A stretch of DNA of 38,292 nucleotides from Armatimonadetes bacterium CG2_30_59_28 (GTDB lineage: Bacteria; Armatimonadota; Abditibacteriia; CG2-30-59-28). Positions 24,988 to 33,943 of this stretch are shown here, in pieces. The notes below the pieces were generated by a model. It did no database searches and was not told the DNA's origin. It saw only the letters and a program-made list of their open reading frames with translations. The stretch lies in the NCBI GenBank assembly GCA_001872605.1, contig MNXM01000186.1, forward strand, positions 1 to 38,292, given 5' to 3'. The first letter of the stretch is position 1, and the number at the start of each line of letters is the position of its first letter. The position numbers and the translations under genes were made by a program.

Positions 24988-25013
24988 AGCCCGGCCCGGG
25001 CAGGTCGGGCTTT
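24988..25013 (+). terminator. Weak candidate terminator after the symporter gene
   Basis: AGCCCG (24988-24993) pairs with CGGGCT (25006-25011) and is followed by only two more T residues. The stem is short and the T-run poor, so this is a tentative call. It lies between the symporter stop and the Gfo/Idh start, which could otherwise share a transcript. Confidence 0.2.
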
Positions 25014-25070
25014 ACCGCGGAGAAAACAATAGCATGCATGACGATCATTCAAAAGGAGCGTACTGAAAAC

Positions 25071-26045
25071 ATGTCTGACAATATCAAGATCGGCTTTATT
25101 GGCGCGGGCGGAAATGCCCGCGGGCACATGCAGCGCGTGAACGCCGTGGATGGCGCGAACATTGCGGCCATCTGCGACCTCGACGCGGCGCGGGCGGAGG
25201 AAACCGCAAAGGAGTATGGCGCGACCCCCTACACTGATTTCAGGGACCTGCTTGACCACGAGCCCCTCGACGCGGTGTATATCAGCATTCCCCCCAACGC
25301 TCACGGAGAGGTGGAGGTCCTGTCGGCGCGCAAAGGGCTTCACCTCTTCATCGAGAAGCCGGTTGCACTGGACCGCCAGACCATTGATCGCGTGCCGCCG
25401 GAGATAGAGAAGGCGGGGATCATCACCTGCGTGGGCTATCAGTTGCGCTATTGGCCGACCGCCCTCGCTGCGCGGGATTTTCTGTCGGGCAAGACCGTGG
25501 GAATGGTGCAGGCCCGCTACTGGGGTGGAACGCCGATGAATCCTTGGTGGCGCGTCATGGGCGTCTCCGGAGGGCAGATAGTGGAACAGGCCACGCACGG
25601 AGTGGACATGGTCCGCTTCCTGGTGGGGGATATCAACACTGTTTACGCTCGCTACGCCCGGCGCGGCATGGGCGACCTCGAGAACCTGGACATCCCCGAT
25701 GTGTACTCCCTTGCCGTCGAGTTCGCCAATGGCGCGGTGGGCACCATCAGCTCCACTTGTCTGCTGAATACCGGCGGGGGCAGCGGAGGAAGTGATATCG
25801 ACATCATCCTGCGCGACTGCCTGCTGCACTGGAACGCTGCCGGGGCGCAGATCGTGCCGGAGGGGACGGGAACCCTCAATACCTGTCCCTATGGGGAGAC
25901 CACCATCGACGCGGTATTCGTCGACGCCGTCAAAGCAGGGAACGGGTCGGCGATTCTATCGGACTACTTTGATGGAGTCAAGTCCGCCCTGGTCGGCATC
26001 GCCGCCAACGAATCGGCGCGGTCAGGCGCGCCGGTGCGCCTGTGA
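25071..26045 (+). CDS. Gfo/Idh/MocA family oxidoreductase
   Basis: A 324-residue NAD(P)-dependent oxidoreductase. The Rossmann domain begins IKIGFIGAGGNARGHMQRV, followed by AAICDLDAARAEETAKEYG. The EKP motif is intact in HLFIEKPVALDRQTIDRV, unlike the protein at 9238. The C-terminal half has the TGGGSGGSDIDIILRD beta-sheet region and the histidine in ATHGVDMVRFLVG, usual near the active site. It probably oxidises or reduces a sugar, sugar acid or inositol in the cytoplasm. It follows the symporter in the same direction after about 170 bases, so import and oxidation of the same compound is a reasonable guess. ATG 25071, with AAAGGAG upstream, is preferred over 25038. Confidence 0.92.
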   Translation: MSDNIKIGFIGAGGNARGHMQRVNAVDGANIAAICDLDAARAEETAKEYGATPYTDFRDLLDHEPLDAVYISIPPNAHGEVEVLSARKGLHLFIEKPVALDRQTIDRVPPEIEKAGIITCVGYQLRYWPTALAARDFLSGKTVGMVQARYWGGTPMNPWWRVMGVSGGQIVEQATHGVDMVRFLVGDINTVYARYARRGMGDLENLDIPDVYSLAVEFANGAVGTISSTCLLNTGGGSGGSDIDIILRDCLLHWNAAGAQIVPEGTGTLNTCPYGETTIDAVFVDAVKAGNGSAILSDYFDGVKSALVGIAANESARSGAPVRL

Positions 26046-26094
26046 ATGCGGTGTGTAGACGAAGAAAGCAGGAAGATTCATACTGAAACCCGTC

Positions 26095-28158
26095 ATGCGT
26101 GATTCCCCCGAGAAGAATGGTTTGTTCCACCCGTCGGTCGTATATGCGGTTGAGCGGCTAAAGGAGTTGAACACTCCGGTTCTAACGTTCGCCCAGACGG
26201 TTTTCTGGGATGATCCCATGAAGGCGGTGCTGCTCCGGGCCTTGCGCGCGCTGGACGCGCCCAATCGGTTTGTGGCTGGAATCCACGACACCGATTATTT
26301 CAGCAAGCTGCTCAAAGCTCCACTGGCCGATACACCATACCTTCTGGTCTCGCGTAATGACACCACAACGAAGGAACTCTGGGCAGCTACCGCCGAAACA
26401 GCGGCGCTCTTCGGAAGCGAAACCCCGGTGCCGATCTCGCAACTTCTGGAGCATGGCGTCGCCCTTTCGAGGCTCTGCGATGAAAGACGACGCCAACAGT
26501 CGGCTGGCGCGGCGCACGACGACCCGCGCAGCCTCGACCACATCACAGAAGCCTGGGGTTGGAAGGCGGTGGCCTTCCGCGGCGACCATGCCCCCGTGGC
26601 AAGTGATGTGCGCGTCGCCGACGTGATCGAGCAACTACAGTCACTCCTGGACTGGGCCATTCATGAGACCCTCTCCATTGTCCATCCAGCGAGGGACGAA
26701 TTCGCCACAGACGCTGAGAAGGCAGCGCAAGAGCTGAGGTCGATTCTCTCGAGCGAGGCGGAGAACCATTCTATGGACTCGCTCACGGAACTCTATCGGT
26801 CAGTCAATGCTCGACTCTATCGCTGGTTGCTGGATCGAGCCCCATCGGGTGAATGCAGCGACCCCCGCTTTGAGACCGCGGCGTGTTCTTATTTCTTTCG
26901 CTTCCGACCCGCAACCTGTGACCTCCCACGATTCCGAGTTCTTGAATTGTTCCTGCGCCCTGAGACACGAGCAACGGTGTCGGAAGCCTACGACCATGTC
27001 CTGAGTGGCAGCGGCATTTACGAGCTGGACCGCTTCGGCACCGGCGCCCTGCCGTTCGACCTGTTTGTCCCCAAGCGGGGACGTGGAACGTTGCGGGTTG
27101 AGGAACGCCAGTGCGTCGTCCACTTCCGGGATGAAGACGTCACTGTGTCGCAAGGTGAGGTCGTGGAAGACAACCAGAAGCTGGCGGAGGTCATTGAGTC
27201 ACGCTTCGGTGATAACTGCGCCCTCCTGGGCAAAGCGTTGGTGCTCCCCACCATGTTCGCGATGGAGGGGGTGATGCTCCTTAACGAAGGGGCTTCGGTC
27301 TACATCCCCAGAACGAAGGCATGGGTCCACGCCCTGCATGAACGAGGGATTCAGCTCCCACTGAAACCGCTTCTGCGCTTGCGCTATAGGACATTGGATA
27401 CCCTCGCTTCTCTCAACTTGGAGTTCCACCTGCCCCTGCATCTTCAGGAGACCTTCTGTTTCAGAAACAATCCCTACCCCGCGGAGCAGTTAGCGGGGCG
27501 GTGGCGCGAGGTGCTGCAGGAGCAACGTAAGCAACTGGAACTGCTGACTCAGATTCGCAGCTCCCGCGACTTGATTCCCTTCCTGTCGATCAACTCATCC
27601 TGCGGTCCGAGCGAGAAGTGGTACGCGCTCCAGGACGAGTACCACGCCTTGCTGAAGTCCGTGCACCGGGTCGGAGCGCAACTCACCGAGCTGACGTCTC
27701 AGATCGCGCTCATCAATGACAGAAAGCGAGGCGCGAAGCGAGTCATTGAAACGCTGGAGCGTCAGAGCGGCAAACTCCGTCGCGCCATCAGGGAAAACCT
27801 GGACTTGACGGGGGAGCAGCGAGAGAAGTGTGTCGCCTGTCGAGCGGAAATCCTGGGCAAGGTTGTAGATGGGCGTGCAGCCATCCGGGAGCTGGATGTT
27901 CAACGGCGCGTGTGGAGCGACCAGGCGGAGGGTCTGCGATTGGCCCCCGCATTCCTGGGCGACAAGGAACGGTTGCTGGAGATCGAGCTGGAAGCTGAAG
28001 AACAACGATTGCACCTCGCCCGGAATGCCTTATTGGCGACGGGGTTGGATTCTGTCAATCGGCGGCCCTGTGCGTGGTGGTTTCCCATCGTCGACCCAAC
28101 CATGGGATGGTGGGAAGAAGTCACGCGAACGACGGAAGCGTACTTTGAGGAATGGTGA
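26095..28158 (+). CDS. Divergent BshC-like protein (putative cysteine-ligase fold) with coiled coil
   Basis: A 687-residue soluble protein of uncertain family. Compared from memory with bacillithiol ligase BshC, several blocks fall in the same order. VLTFAQTVFWDDP (residues 29-41) is placed like BshC's TGQQxGLFTGP. RFVAGIHDTDY (58-68) is placed like its FWIAGEDHDF. A later stretch, GRGTLRVEERQCVVHF then NCALLGKALVLPT, resembles the segment leading to LRPxxQdxLLPT. HERGIQLPLKPLLRLRYRTL follows. Residues about 530-640 are a predicted coiled coil, also a BshC feature. It is longer than BshC (usually about 540 residues) and several canonical residues differ, so bacillithiol synthesis is not implied; no BshA or BshB is in the window. 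ATG 26095 is the best start, though its Shine-Dalgarno (CAGGAAG) is distant. It could also be an undescribed family. Confidence 0.6.
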   Translation: MRDSPEKNGLFHPSVVYAVERLKELNTPVLTFAQTVFWDDPMKAVLLRALRALDAPNRFVAGIHDTDYFSKLLKAPLADTPYLLVSRNDTTTKELWAATAETAALFGSETPVPISQLLEHGVALSRLCDERRRQQSAGAAHDDPRSLDHITEAWGWKAVAFRGDHAPVASDVRVADVIEQLQSLLDWAIHETLSIVHPARDEFATDAEKAAQELRSILSSEAENHSMDSLTELYRSVNARLYRWLLDRAPSGECSDPRFETAACSYFFRFRPATCDLPRFRVLELFLRPETRATVSEAYDHVLSGSGIYELDRFGTGALPFDLFVPKRGRGTLRVEERQCVVHFRDEDVTVSQGEVVEDNQKLAEVIESRFGDNCALLGKALVLPTMFAMEGVMLLNEGASVYIPRTKAWVHALHERGIQLPLKPLLRLRYRTLDTLASLNLEFHLPLHLQETFCFRNNPYPAEQLAGRWREVLQEQRKQLELLTQIRSSRDLIPFLSINSSCGPSEKWYALQDEYHALLKSVHRVGAQLTELTSQIALINDRKRGAKRVIETLERQSGKLRRAIRENLDLTGEQREKCVACRAEILGKVVDGRAAIRELDVQRRVWSDQAEGLRLAPAFLGDKERLLEIELEAEEQRLHLARNALLATGLDSVNRRPCAWWFPIVDPTMGWWEEVTRTTEAYFEEW

Positions 28159-28277
28159 CGCGCGAGAATGGAGCACAGAGACTGCAGGCGCGTTGTACGC
28201 AGTTCGTGAACCCCACCTCCACATACAATCTGCAAGGTCGCGAAAAAGAATCTGCCAGAAGGAGCTGAGGGCTGACG

Positions 28278-29165
28278 TTGCGCTTCATCAAATTGCAGGC
28301 AACCGGGAACGACTTTATTCTGCTGGACCAGCGCAGCGGGGAGATGCCCGAGGACGCGCTGCCAACGCTCACGCAATCGCTCTGTGACCGCCATTTCGGG
28401 GTTGGCGGGGACGGGCTTCTGTTAGTCGGCAATTCAGCGTCCGCCGATTTCCGCATGCGCATGTTCAACCCCGACGGAACCGAGGACATGTGCGGCAACG
28501 GACTCCGTTGCGTCGTTCGGTATTTAATGGAGTTGGGGAAGACTCAGGAGGCACATTGGCGCATCGAGACACTGGTTGGGACGCGACAGGTAAGCGGCTC
28601 CCTCGTTGACGGGCGGGCCCGAATCGCGGTCAACATGGGGAAGCCCACCTTTGAGCCGGGATTGCTGCCCAGCTTGATCGACGTGAACCCAATTGTTGAC
28701 TACCCGCTGAAGGTTGAGGGGGAAACGTTCCTTGTCACCTCGCTCTCTACGGGCACGCCCCACACCTGCCTCTTTCCCAGCGCTCCCGTCGACGACAAAA
28801 CGTTTTTCCATGTAAGCCCTCGCATCGAGCAGCACCGCTGCTTCCCGGAACGCACCAGCGTCCTCTGGGTGTGCCCGGAGTCGGCGGACCACCTTGCTCT
28901 ACGCATTTGGGAACGTGCCGTGGGAGAAACGTTGGCCTGCGGAACGGGCGCGTGTGCGGCGCTGGTCGCGGCCCATCTGAAGGGATTGACAGGCCGGCGC
29001 GCCCGGGTGCAGTCCCGAGGTGGCACACTGGAGGTGTCCTGGCAGGACGACGACACTTTGGTGAAGACCGGCCCGGCGGAGATCGTCTTCACAGGAACCT
29101 TGCAGGACGGGAGGAAAACGTCGCGGAATGAGTCGAGCCGTTGCAGAACCGATCGCAGCCGTTAA
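28278..29165 (+). CDS. dapF: Diaminopimelate epimerase
   Basis: A 295-residue PLP-independent epimerase that converts LL- to meso-diaminopimelate for lysine and peptidoglycan. The start RFIKLQATGNDFILLD, the block FGVGGDGLLLV, and NPDGTEDMCGNGLRC with catalytic Cys72 are all present. The second catalytic cysteine is Cys221 in LACGTGACAALVAA. STGTPHTCLF is the usual substrate-binding stretch. The start is TTG 28278, which gives exactly the family N-terminus; GAGG lies about 8 bases before it. The C-terminal tail DGRKTSRNESSRCRTDRSR is unusual and overlaps the next gene by 38 bases. Proximity to a dipeptidase suggests a link to cell-wall metabolism. Confidence 0.96.
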   Translation: MRFIKLQATGNDFILLDQRSGEMPEDALPTLTQSLCDRHFGVGGDGLLLVGNSASADFRMRMFNPDGTEDMCGNGLRCVVRYLMELGKTQEAHWRIETLVGTRQVSGSLVDGRARIAVNMGKPTFEPGLLPSLIDVNPIVDYPLKVEGETFLVTSLSTGTPHTCLFPSAPVDDKTFFHVSPRIEQHRCFPERTSVLWVCPESADHLALRIWERAVGETLACGTGACAALVAAHLKGLTGRRARVQSRGGTLEVSWQDDDTLVKTGPAEIVFTGTLQDGRKTSRNESSRCRTDRSR

Positions 29166-29805
29166 TCGTGTCACGATCAAAGAAAGCAACGAGGCGCTTG
29201 TCGATATCTCCGAACACTGCCCCGGCATTGATGTCCCGGAACCTCCCCAATGGGTCAGGCAGGCGGTTGCCGAGATGCTTAACCGTGCGCAGCAGTTGCT
29301 GCCTGAAGGAGTGCGGCTGAGTCTTCGTATGGGGTGGCGGTCTTTGCAGACCCAGACAAGGATTTACGAGCAGGTGTACCGGAAATTCCGTGGGATGCAC
29401 CCCGAATGGCCTGAGAACATCCTGCGGAGACAGACCAATCGCTATGTCGCTCCGACGAACCAGAAGGCCCCCCCAGGACACACCACGGGGGGAGCGGTCG
29501 ACGTCTTTCTGATAGACTCCGAAGGACAGGAGTTGGACACGATTGCTCCCTTCAACGATTTCCGAGACGGAGGGTATGAGACCTTCTCGACAGAAGTGGG
29601 AGTGGTGGCGCGCGAGAACCGCCGGTTGCTCTACCAGGCCATGACGAAAGCTGGCTTCAGCAACTGCGCGGCCGAATGGTGGCACTTTTCCTACGGCGAC
29701 AGCGCCTGGGCTGTTCGCACCGGCAGGAAAACCTGCTACTATGGGTACTCCGAACCGGGTTCTCCCGCAAGGTTGGAGATACGCTTTGAGGAAGGAGCGC
29801 GCTGA
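29128..29805 (+). CDS. D-alanyl-D-alanine dipeptidase, VanX family (M15D)
   Basis: A 225-residue zinc peptidase predicted to cleave D-Ala-D-Ala or related dipeptides. The metal site is PPGHTTGGAVDVFLID with His118 and Asp125, and the catalytic glutamate and third ligand are in EWWHFSYGD (Glu183, His186). The spacing between these residues equals that of VanX (His116, Asp123, Glu181, His184). No signal peptide is seen, so it should be cytoplasmic, as VanX is. No vanH or vanA ligase is nearby, so a housekeeping role in peptidoglycan recycling or D-Ala use is more likely than vancomycin resistance. It overlaps the end of dapF by 38 bases, which points to shared transcription. Confidence 0.9.
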   Translation: MSRAVAEPIAAVNRVTIKESNEALVDISEHCPGIDVPEPPQWVRQAVAEMLNRAQQLLPEGVRLSLRMGWRSLQTQTRIYEQVYRKFRGMHPEWPENILRRQTNRYVAPTNQKAPPGHTTGGAVDVFLIDSEGQELDTIAPFNDFRDGGYETFSTEVGVVARENRRLLYQAMTKAGFSNCAAEWWHFSYGDSAWAVRTGRKTCYYGYSEPGSPARLEIRFEEGAR

Positions 29806-29862
29806 TTCCGTCTGGGAGTGGAGGGTCCGGACCTTCGTCAGCGCCAGAGAACTGGCACACAG

Positions 29863-32400
29863 ATGAGCACAAGAAACCGACTGATTATAGCGTTTGCCTC
29901 CGGATTTGTGATCTTCGCTGGAACCGCGATCATCCTCAGACAGCACCTGTCCATCCTCCCCGCGGCCGTTATCTTCGGACTCCTCCTTGCCTGCGTTGTG
30001 CTGTGGGTGATGCGACCCTACGCAGAGATTTCCGCTTCGCTGGAATCGCAGGATTTCGAGTCACTGCGCAAGTGGAAGAACGCGGGTCCTGAGCTGCGCC
30101 TCCTGGTCGACTTCGCGGAGATGTTTCTGGAGCAGAAGTGGGAACTCGCCAAGGAGGCGGCAGAGAGACGACGCGCTCAGGAGGCCCTCTCTATCTCGAT
30201 GGCCTTCATTAACCTGCCGCCGGAGCAGATTGACTCTGAGATCAACCGTTCGATCGGTCGCCTCGCGGAGTTTGCCGGCGCGGAGAGAGGCTACATCTAC
30301 GAGTTCTCAGGCGATCTTCGGGATGTCGCCAATACCCATGAATGGGCGAAAGAGGATATCCCAGCACAGGGAGGACGGTTCTGCAATCTGGAAACAGACT
30401 CCCACTGGGGACTGGTAGAGAGACTGAATGGCAGCAAATCCGTCGCCATCACCCGCACGGAGTTGCCGGAGAGGGGCACGGTGGATCGGCACATCCTGCT
30501 TGAGTGCCAGGAGGCGGAGGCGGTCCTGCTGGCCCCGATGACTTTCCGCGGATCGCTGATTGGCTTCGTGGGAATCGACAGCATCACCGCCGGACACCAG
30601 TGGTCGGATTCCAGCGCCCAGCTTCTCAGACAGGCAGCGGAGATCTTCGTTGGAGCGCTGGAAAGGAAAGACGCGGAAGAATCCCTCAGGGAGAGCCAGG
30701 AGCGTTATGCCTTGGCTGCACATGGCGCGAATGATGGGCTGTGGGATTGGAATCTCAAAACCGGAAAGGTCTACTACTCCACTCGCTGGAAATCAATGGT
30801 TGGCAGCGAAGAGCAGGACCTGACCGACAGTCCCGATGAGTGGTTCAGTCGGGTGCACACGGACGACGTGGAACAGTTGAGAGCCGCGGTCAACGCACAC
30901 ATCGAGGGAGTGACGGCACACTTCGAGCACGAATACCGGATGCGGCACGCCGACGGTGATGAGCGCTGGATGCTCTGCCGGGCGAGCGCGGTCAAGGACG
31001 TCCACGGCGAGATTGTCCGCATGGCGGGTTCGCAGACGGATATTACCAACCGCAAGCGCGCCGAGGAGCAACTCCGCTACAACGCGTTTTACGACGGACT
31101 CACCGGTCTACCCAACCGCGCTCTCTTTATGGATCGTTTATCCCTTGCCATCGAACACATGAAACGGTACGACGACCATCAGTTTGCCGTGCTGTTCCTC
31201 GACCTCGATCACTTCAAGGTCATTAACGACAGTCTGGGACACATCATCGGGGACAGATTGCTCGTGGCCGTGGCGGAAAGACTTCGGAACTTCCTGCGCT
31301 CGTCGGATACCGTCGCCCGTTTGGGTGGCGACGAATTCTCCATTCTCATCGACACCTTCAACGAGCCCAGTCAACCCGTCCGGATTGTGGAGCGTATTGA
31401 GAAGGAGCTGCTCCTTCCCTTCAGCCTCGATGGGCAGGAAGTCTTCACGGCAGCGAGTATCGGCGTGGTCTTTGGAAAGCAAACCTACGATCGCCCGGAG
31501 GAGCTTCTCCGGGACGCCGACACAGCCATGTACCGTGCCAAGGCCCTGGGTCGGGCAGGCTACGCGGTATTCGACAGCCACCTGCATGCACGGGCCGTCG
31601 AGCGACTGCAGGTGGAATCTGACTTGCGACGCGCGGTAGACCGAGAGGAATTTCGGGTTGTCTACCAACCGGTCGTTGCGACCGACACCAGGAGAATTGT
31701 CGCCTGCGAAGCATTGGTGCGTTGGGAACACCCGGAGAGAGGAACGGTTGCGCCATTCGAGTTCATCCCGGTCGCGGAAGAGACGGGACTCATCATCCAG
31801 ATCGGGACCTGCGTATTGCGGATGGCCTGTCGAGAAGTCAAGCGATGGAATGAGGCGGGAAACAAGGGCCTTCGGGTGGCGGTCAATCTGTCTGCGCGTC
31901 AGTTCCAGTACCAGAATCTGACGAAGGTGATCGAGGCGGTGCTCTCCGAGGTCGGGATAGACGCCGACAAACTGGAGCTGGAAATTACGGAAAGCATCAC
32001 CATGCAGAACTTGGATCTGACGGTCAAAACTCTGAACGAACTCAACGAGATGGGGATCGAGATCGCCATCGACGATTTTGGCACCGGCCATTCCTCGCTG
32101 GCCTATCTCAAGCGGTTCCCGATCGACACTCTCAAAATTGACCAATCGTTCATCCGCGGGCTGCCCGAGGATAGTGAGAATGCAGCAATCACCAGCGCCA
32201 TCATCGCGATGACACAGAACCTGCAACTGAACGTGCGAGCCGAGGGAGTGGAAACAGACAGACAACTGAGTTTCCTGACAGACCGGCGGTGTCGGGAAGT
32301 GCAAGGCTTCTACTTCAGTCGCCCCGTGGAATCGAAACGCATATTGGAGTTGTTGAGCGCCGGTCCCGTCGCAGGAGAAAATGTGAGTGGGGCCGAGTAA
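29863..32400 (+). CDS. Membrane-bound GAF-PAS-GGDEF-EAL cyclic-di-GMP signalling protein
   Basis: An 845-residue protein. Two membrane helices lie at residues about 7-24 and 28-48 (LIIAFASGFVIFAGTAIIL, AAVIFGLLLACVVLWVM). A GAF domain follows at about 105-265 and a PAS domain with its PAC end (RMAGSQTDITNRKRAEEQ) at about 275-405. The GGDEF domain has an intact RLGGDEF (Gly488-Phe492) and an intact inhibitory site RSSD (Arg479-Asp482) five residues before it. The EAL domain has EAL (Glu616-Leu618), VNLSARQF, ELEITES, IDDFGTGHSSLAYLKRFP and AEGVET, so phosphodiesterase activity is likely. Both activities may be possible, chosen by ligand at GAF or PAS. ATG 29863 is chosen because the protein then starts at the first membrane helix; the longer GTG start at 29818 adds 15 polar residues. 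It sits between vanX-like and GH4 genes. Confidence 0.95.
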   Translation: MSTRNRLIIAFASGFVIFAGTAIILRQHLSILPAAVIFGLLLACVVLWVMRPYAEISASLESQDFESLRKWKNAGPELRLLVDFAEMFLEQKWELAKEAAERRRAQEALSISMAFINLPPEQIDSEINRSIGRLAEFAGAERGYIYEFSGDLRDVANTHEWAKEDIPAQGGRFCNLETDSHWGLVERLNGSKSVAITRTELPERGTVDRHILLECQEAEAVLLAPMTFRGSLIGFVGIDSITAGHQWSDSSAQLLRQAAEIFVGALERKDAEESLRESQERYALAAHGANDGLWDWNLKTGKVYYSTRWKSMVGSEEQDLTDSPDEWFSRVHTDDVEQLRAAVNAHIEGVTAHFEHEYRMRHADGDERWMLCRASAVKDVHGEIVRMAGSQTDITNRKRAEEQLRYNAFYDGLTGLPNRALFMDRLSLAIEHMKRYDDHQFAVLFLDLDHFKVINDSLGHIIGDRLLVAVAERLRNFLRSSDTVARLGGDEFSILIDTFNEPSQPVRIVERIEKELLLPFSLDGQEVFTAASIGVVFGKQTYDRPEELLRDADTAMYRAKALGRAGYAVFDSHLHARAVERLQVESDLRRAVDREEFRVVYQPVVATDTRRIVACEALVRWEHPERGTVAPFEFIPVAEETGLIIQIGTCVLRMACREVKRWNEAGNKGLRVAVNLSARQFQYQNLTKVIEAVLSEVGIDADKLELEITESITMQNLDLTVKTLNELNEMGIEIAIDDFGTGHSSLAYLKRFPIDTLKIDQSFIRGLPEDSENAAITSAIIAMTQNLQLNVRAEGVETDRQLSFLTDRRCREVQGFYFSRPVESKRILELLSAGPVAGENVSGAE

Positions 32401-32418
32401 CTGAAAGGTCTCTAACAG

Positions 32419-33714
32419 ATGGTCAAGATTGCTTTCCTCGGCGCTGGCAGCAGCGTCTTTGCGAAAAACGTCCTGGGTGATTGTCTCTGCGTCCCCGGAC
32501 TCAAGGACGCACACATCGCGCTCGTCGATATCGATCCGAAAAGGCTTGCCGATTCCGAGAGGATGATGAACAACCTCAACCGGAACCTCAGCGGGCGCGC
32601 AACGGTCGAGGCCACGCGCGATCGCCGTGCCGCGTTGCAGAGCGCCGATTTCGTCGTCAACGCGATTCAGGTGGGGGGTTACGAACCCAGCACCATCATC
32701 GATTTTGAGGTCCCGAAGAAGTACGGTTTGCGGCAGACCATCGCCGACACCCTGGGAATCGGTGGCATCATGCGAACGCTGCGCACCCTTCCGGTGTTAC
32801 TGGAATTTGCCCATGACATCGAGGAGCTCTGCCCCGACGCCTGGTTCCTGAACTACACCAACCCGATGGCCATGCTCACCGGCGGGCTGCTCCGAGCGAC
32901 AGGCGTCAGGGCTGTTGGTCTCTGCCACAGTGTGCAGGTGTGCGCCTCCCATCTCTGCCGGATGCTCGAACTGCCCGACGACGATCTTCGCGCGAAGATA
33001 GCGGGGATCAATCACCAGGGATGGTTGCTGAAAATCACGCGCCACGGCGAAGATCTCTACCCGGAGATCAAGCGACGCGCCTTCCAGGATGAACACTTCC
33101 ACAAGGATTCCGTGCGCTTCGAGGTCATGCGACAGTTCGGCTATTACGTCACCGAGTCCAGTGAGCACACTTCCGAGTACCTTCCCTATTTCATCAAGGC
33201 GACGCATCCGGAACTCATCGAACGTTACCGCGTGCCGCTCGATGAATACCCGCGGCGGTGCGTGAATCAGATTGAGAAATGGAGGCAGATGCGGGAGGAG
33301 CTCACCAACAGTGTGGACCTCACCCACGAACGAACTCACGAATACGCGTCTTCCATCATGGACAGCATCATCCACGACAGGCCGTACCAACTTGGGGGCA
33401 ACGTCATCAACAACGGTTTGATCACTAATCTGCCAAGCGATGCGTGCGTTGAGGTGCCCTGCCTGGTCGACGGCAACGGCGTCCAGGGAACCCACGTCGG
33501 CGCCCTCCCGCTCCAGTGCGCCGCGGTGAACACGACCAATATCAATGTGCAGTTGCTGACCATTGAAGCCGCTCTCACGCATAAGCGGGAGCACATCTAC
33601 CATGCCGCCCTACTCGACCCGCACACCAGCAGCGAACTCACTATCGATGAAATCCGGTCACTGGTCGATGAATTGATGGAGGCGCATGGAGACTACCTGC
33701 CGAAGTACCGGTGA
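32419..33714 (+). CDS. Family GH4 glycosidase (alpha-galactosidase/MelA-like)
   Basis: A 431-residue NAD- and metal-dependent glycosidase of family GH4, which cleaves through a redox mechanism. The N-terminal NAD site is VKIAFLGAGSSVFAKNVLGD (GAGSS near residues 8-12). The sugar-binding strand is NYTNPMA (from Asn145). The metal ligands expected are Cys169 in the CHSV motif and His199 in INHQGW. The CHSV form is typical of GH4 alpha-galactosidases rather than phospho-glucosidases, but galactoside versus glucuronide preference is not certain. It is cytoplasmic. AAAGG lies about 12 bases before ATG 32419. It follows the GGDEF-EAL gene by 18 bases, in the same direction. Confidence 0.93.
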   Translation: MVKIAFLGAGSSVFAKNVLGDCLCVPGLKDAHIALVDIDPKRLADSERMMNNLNRNLSGRATVEATRDRRAALQSADFVVNAIQVGGYEPSTIIDFEVPKKYGLRQTIADTLGIGGIMRTLRTLPVLLEFAHDIEELCPDAWFLNYTNPMAMLTGGLLRATGVRAVGLCHSVQVCASHLCRMLELPDDDLRAKIAGINHQGWLLKITRHGEDLYPEIKRRAFQDEHFHKDSVRFEVMRQFGYYVTESSEHTSEYLPYFIKATHPELIERYRVPLDEYPRRCVNQIEKWRQMREELTNSVDLTHERTHEYASSIMDSIIHDRPYQLGGNVINNGLITNLPSDACVEVPCLVDGNGVQGTHVGALPLQCAAVNTTNINVQLLTIEAALTHKREHIYHAALLDPHTSSELTIDEIRSLVDELMEAHGDYLPKYR

Positions 33715-33720
33715 CGCTCA

Positions 33721-33902
33721 TATACTCGTTAAAGTTGAGAATCCACATTGTCTGCCGTAGGATAAAGCTCCAGCTTTGTCTTCCGGTGAGGCGAGTCTGC
33801 TGATCGACAAAGCTGGAGCTTTATCCTACGGCAGGTGCATGTTGGGGCAGGACAGCGTCCCATCAGATTACGCGGGGCCATTCCTCAACCTTAACGAGTA
33901 TA
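33721..33902. repeat. Nested palindromic element (outer-arm family A, inner hairpin type 2)
   Basis: The outer arms TATACTCGTTAAAGTTGAG (from 33721, continuing AATCCAC) and CTCAACCTTAACGAGTATA (ending 33902) pair almost perfectly. The inner arms at 33752-33780 and 33806-33834 are 29 bases each and perfectly complementary; the left one starts CTGCCGTAGGATAAAGCTCC. The loop is 25 bases. This is the cleanest member of the family and begins six bases after the GH4 stop codon. No reading frame crosses it. Confidence 0.85.
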
Positions 33903-33943
33903 AGAACAGACGGTAGAATGCCGTGATAATGTTCGCATTGTGT

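Noticed and set aside
24717-25829. 370-residue minus-strand frame
   Set aside because: It is antisense to the symporter end and the Gfo/Idh gene and shows no recognisable domain.
29128-29805. Vancomycin resistance gene vanX as part of a resistance cluster
   Set aside because: No vanH, vanA/B-type ligase or VanRS pair lies nearby; the gene overlaps dapF and fits a housekeeping role better.
31138-32514. 458-residue minus-strand frame
   Set aside because: It is antisense to the GGDEF and EAL domains, whose catalytic motifs are intact.
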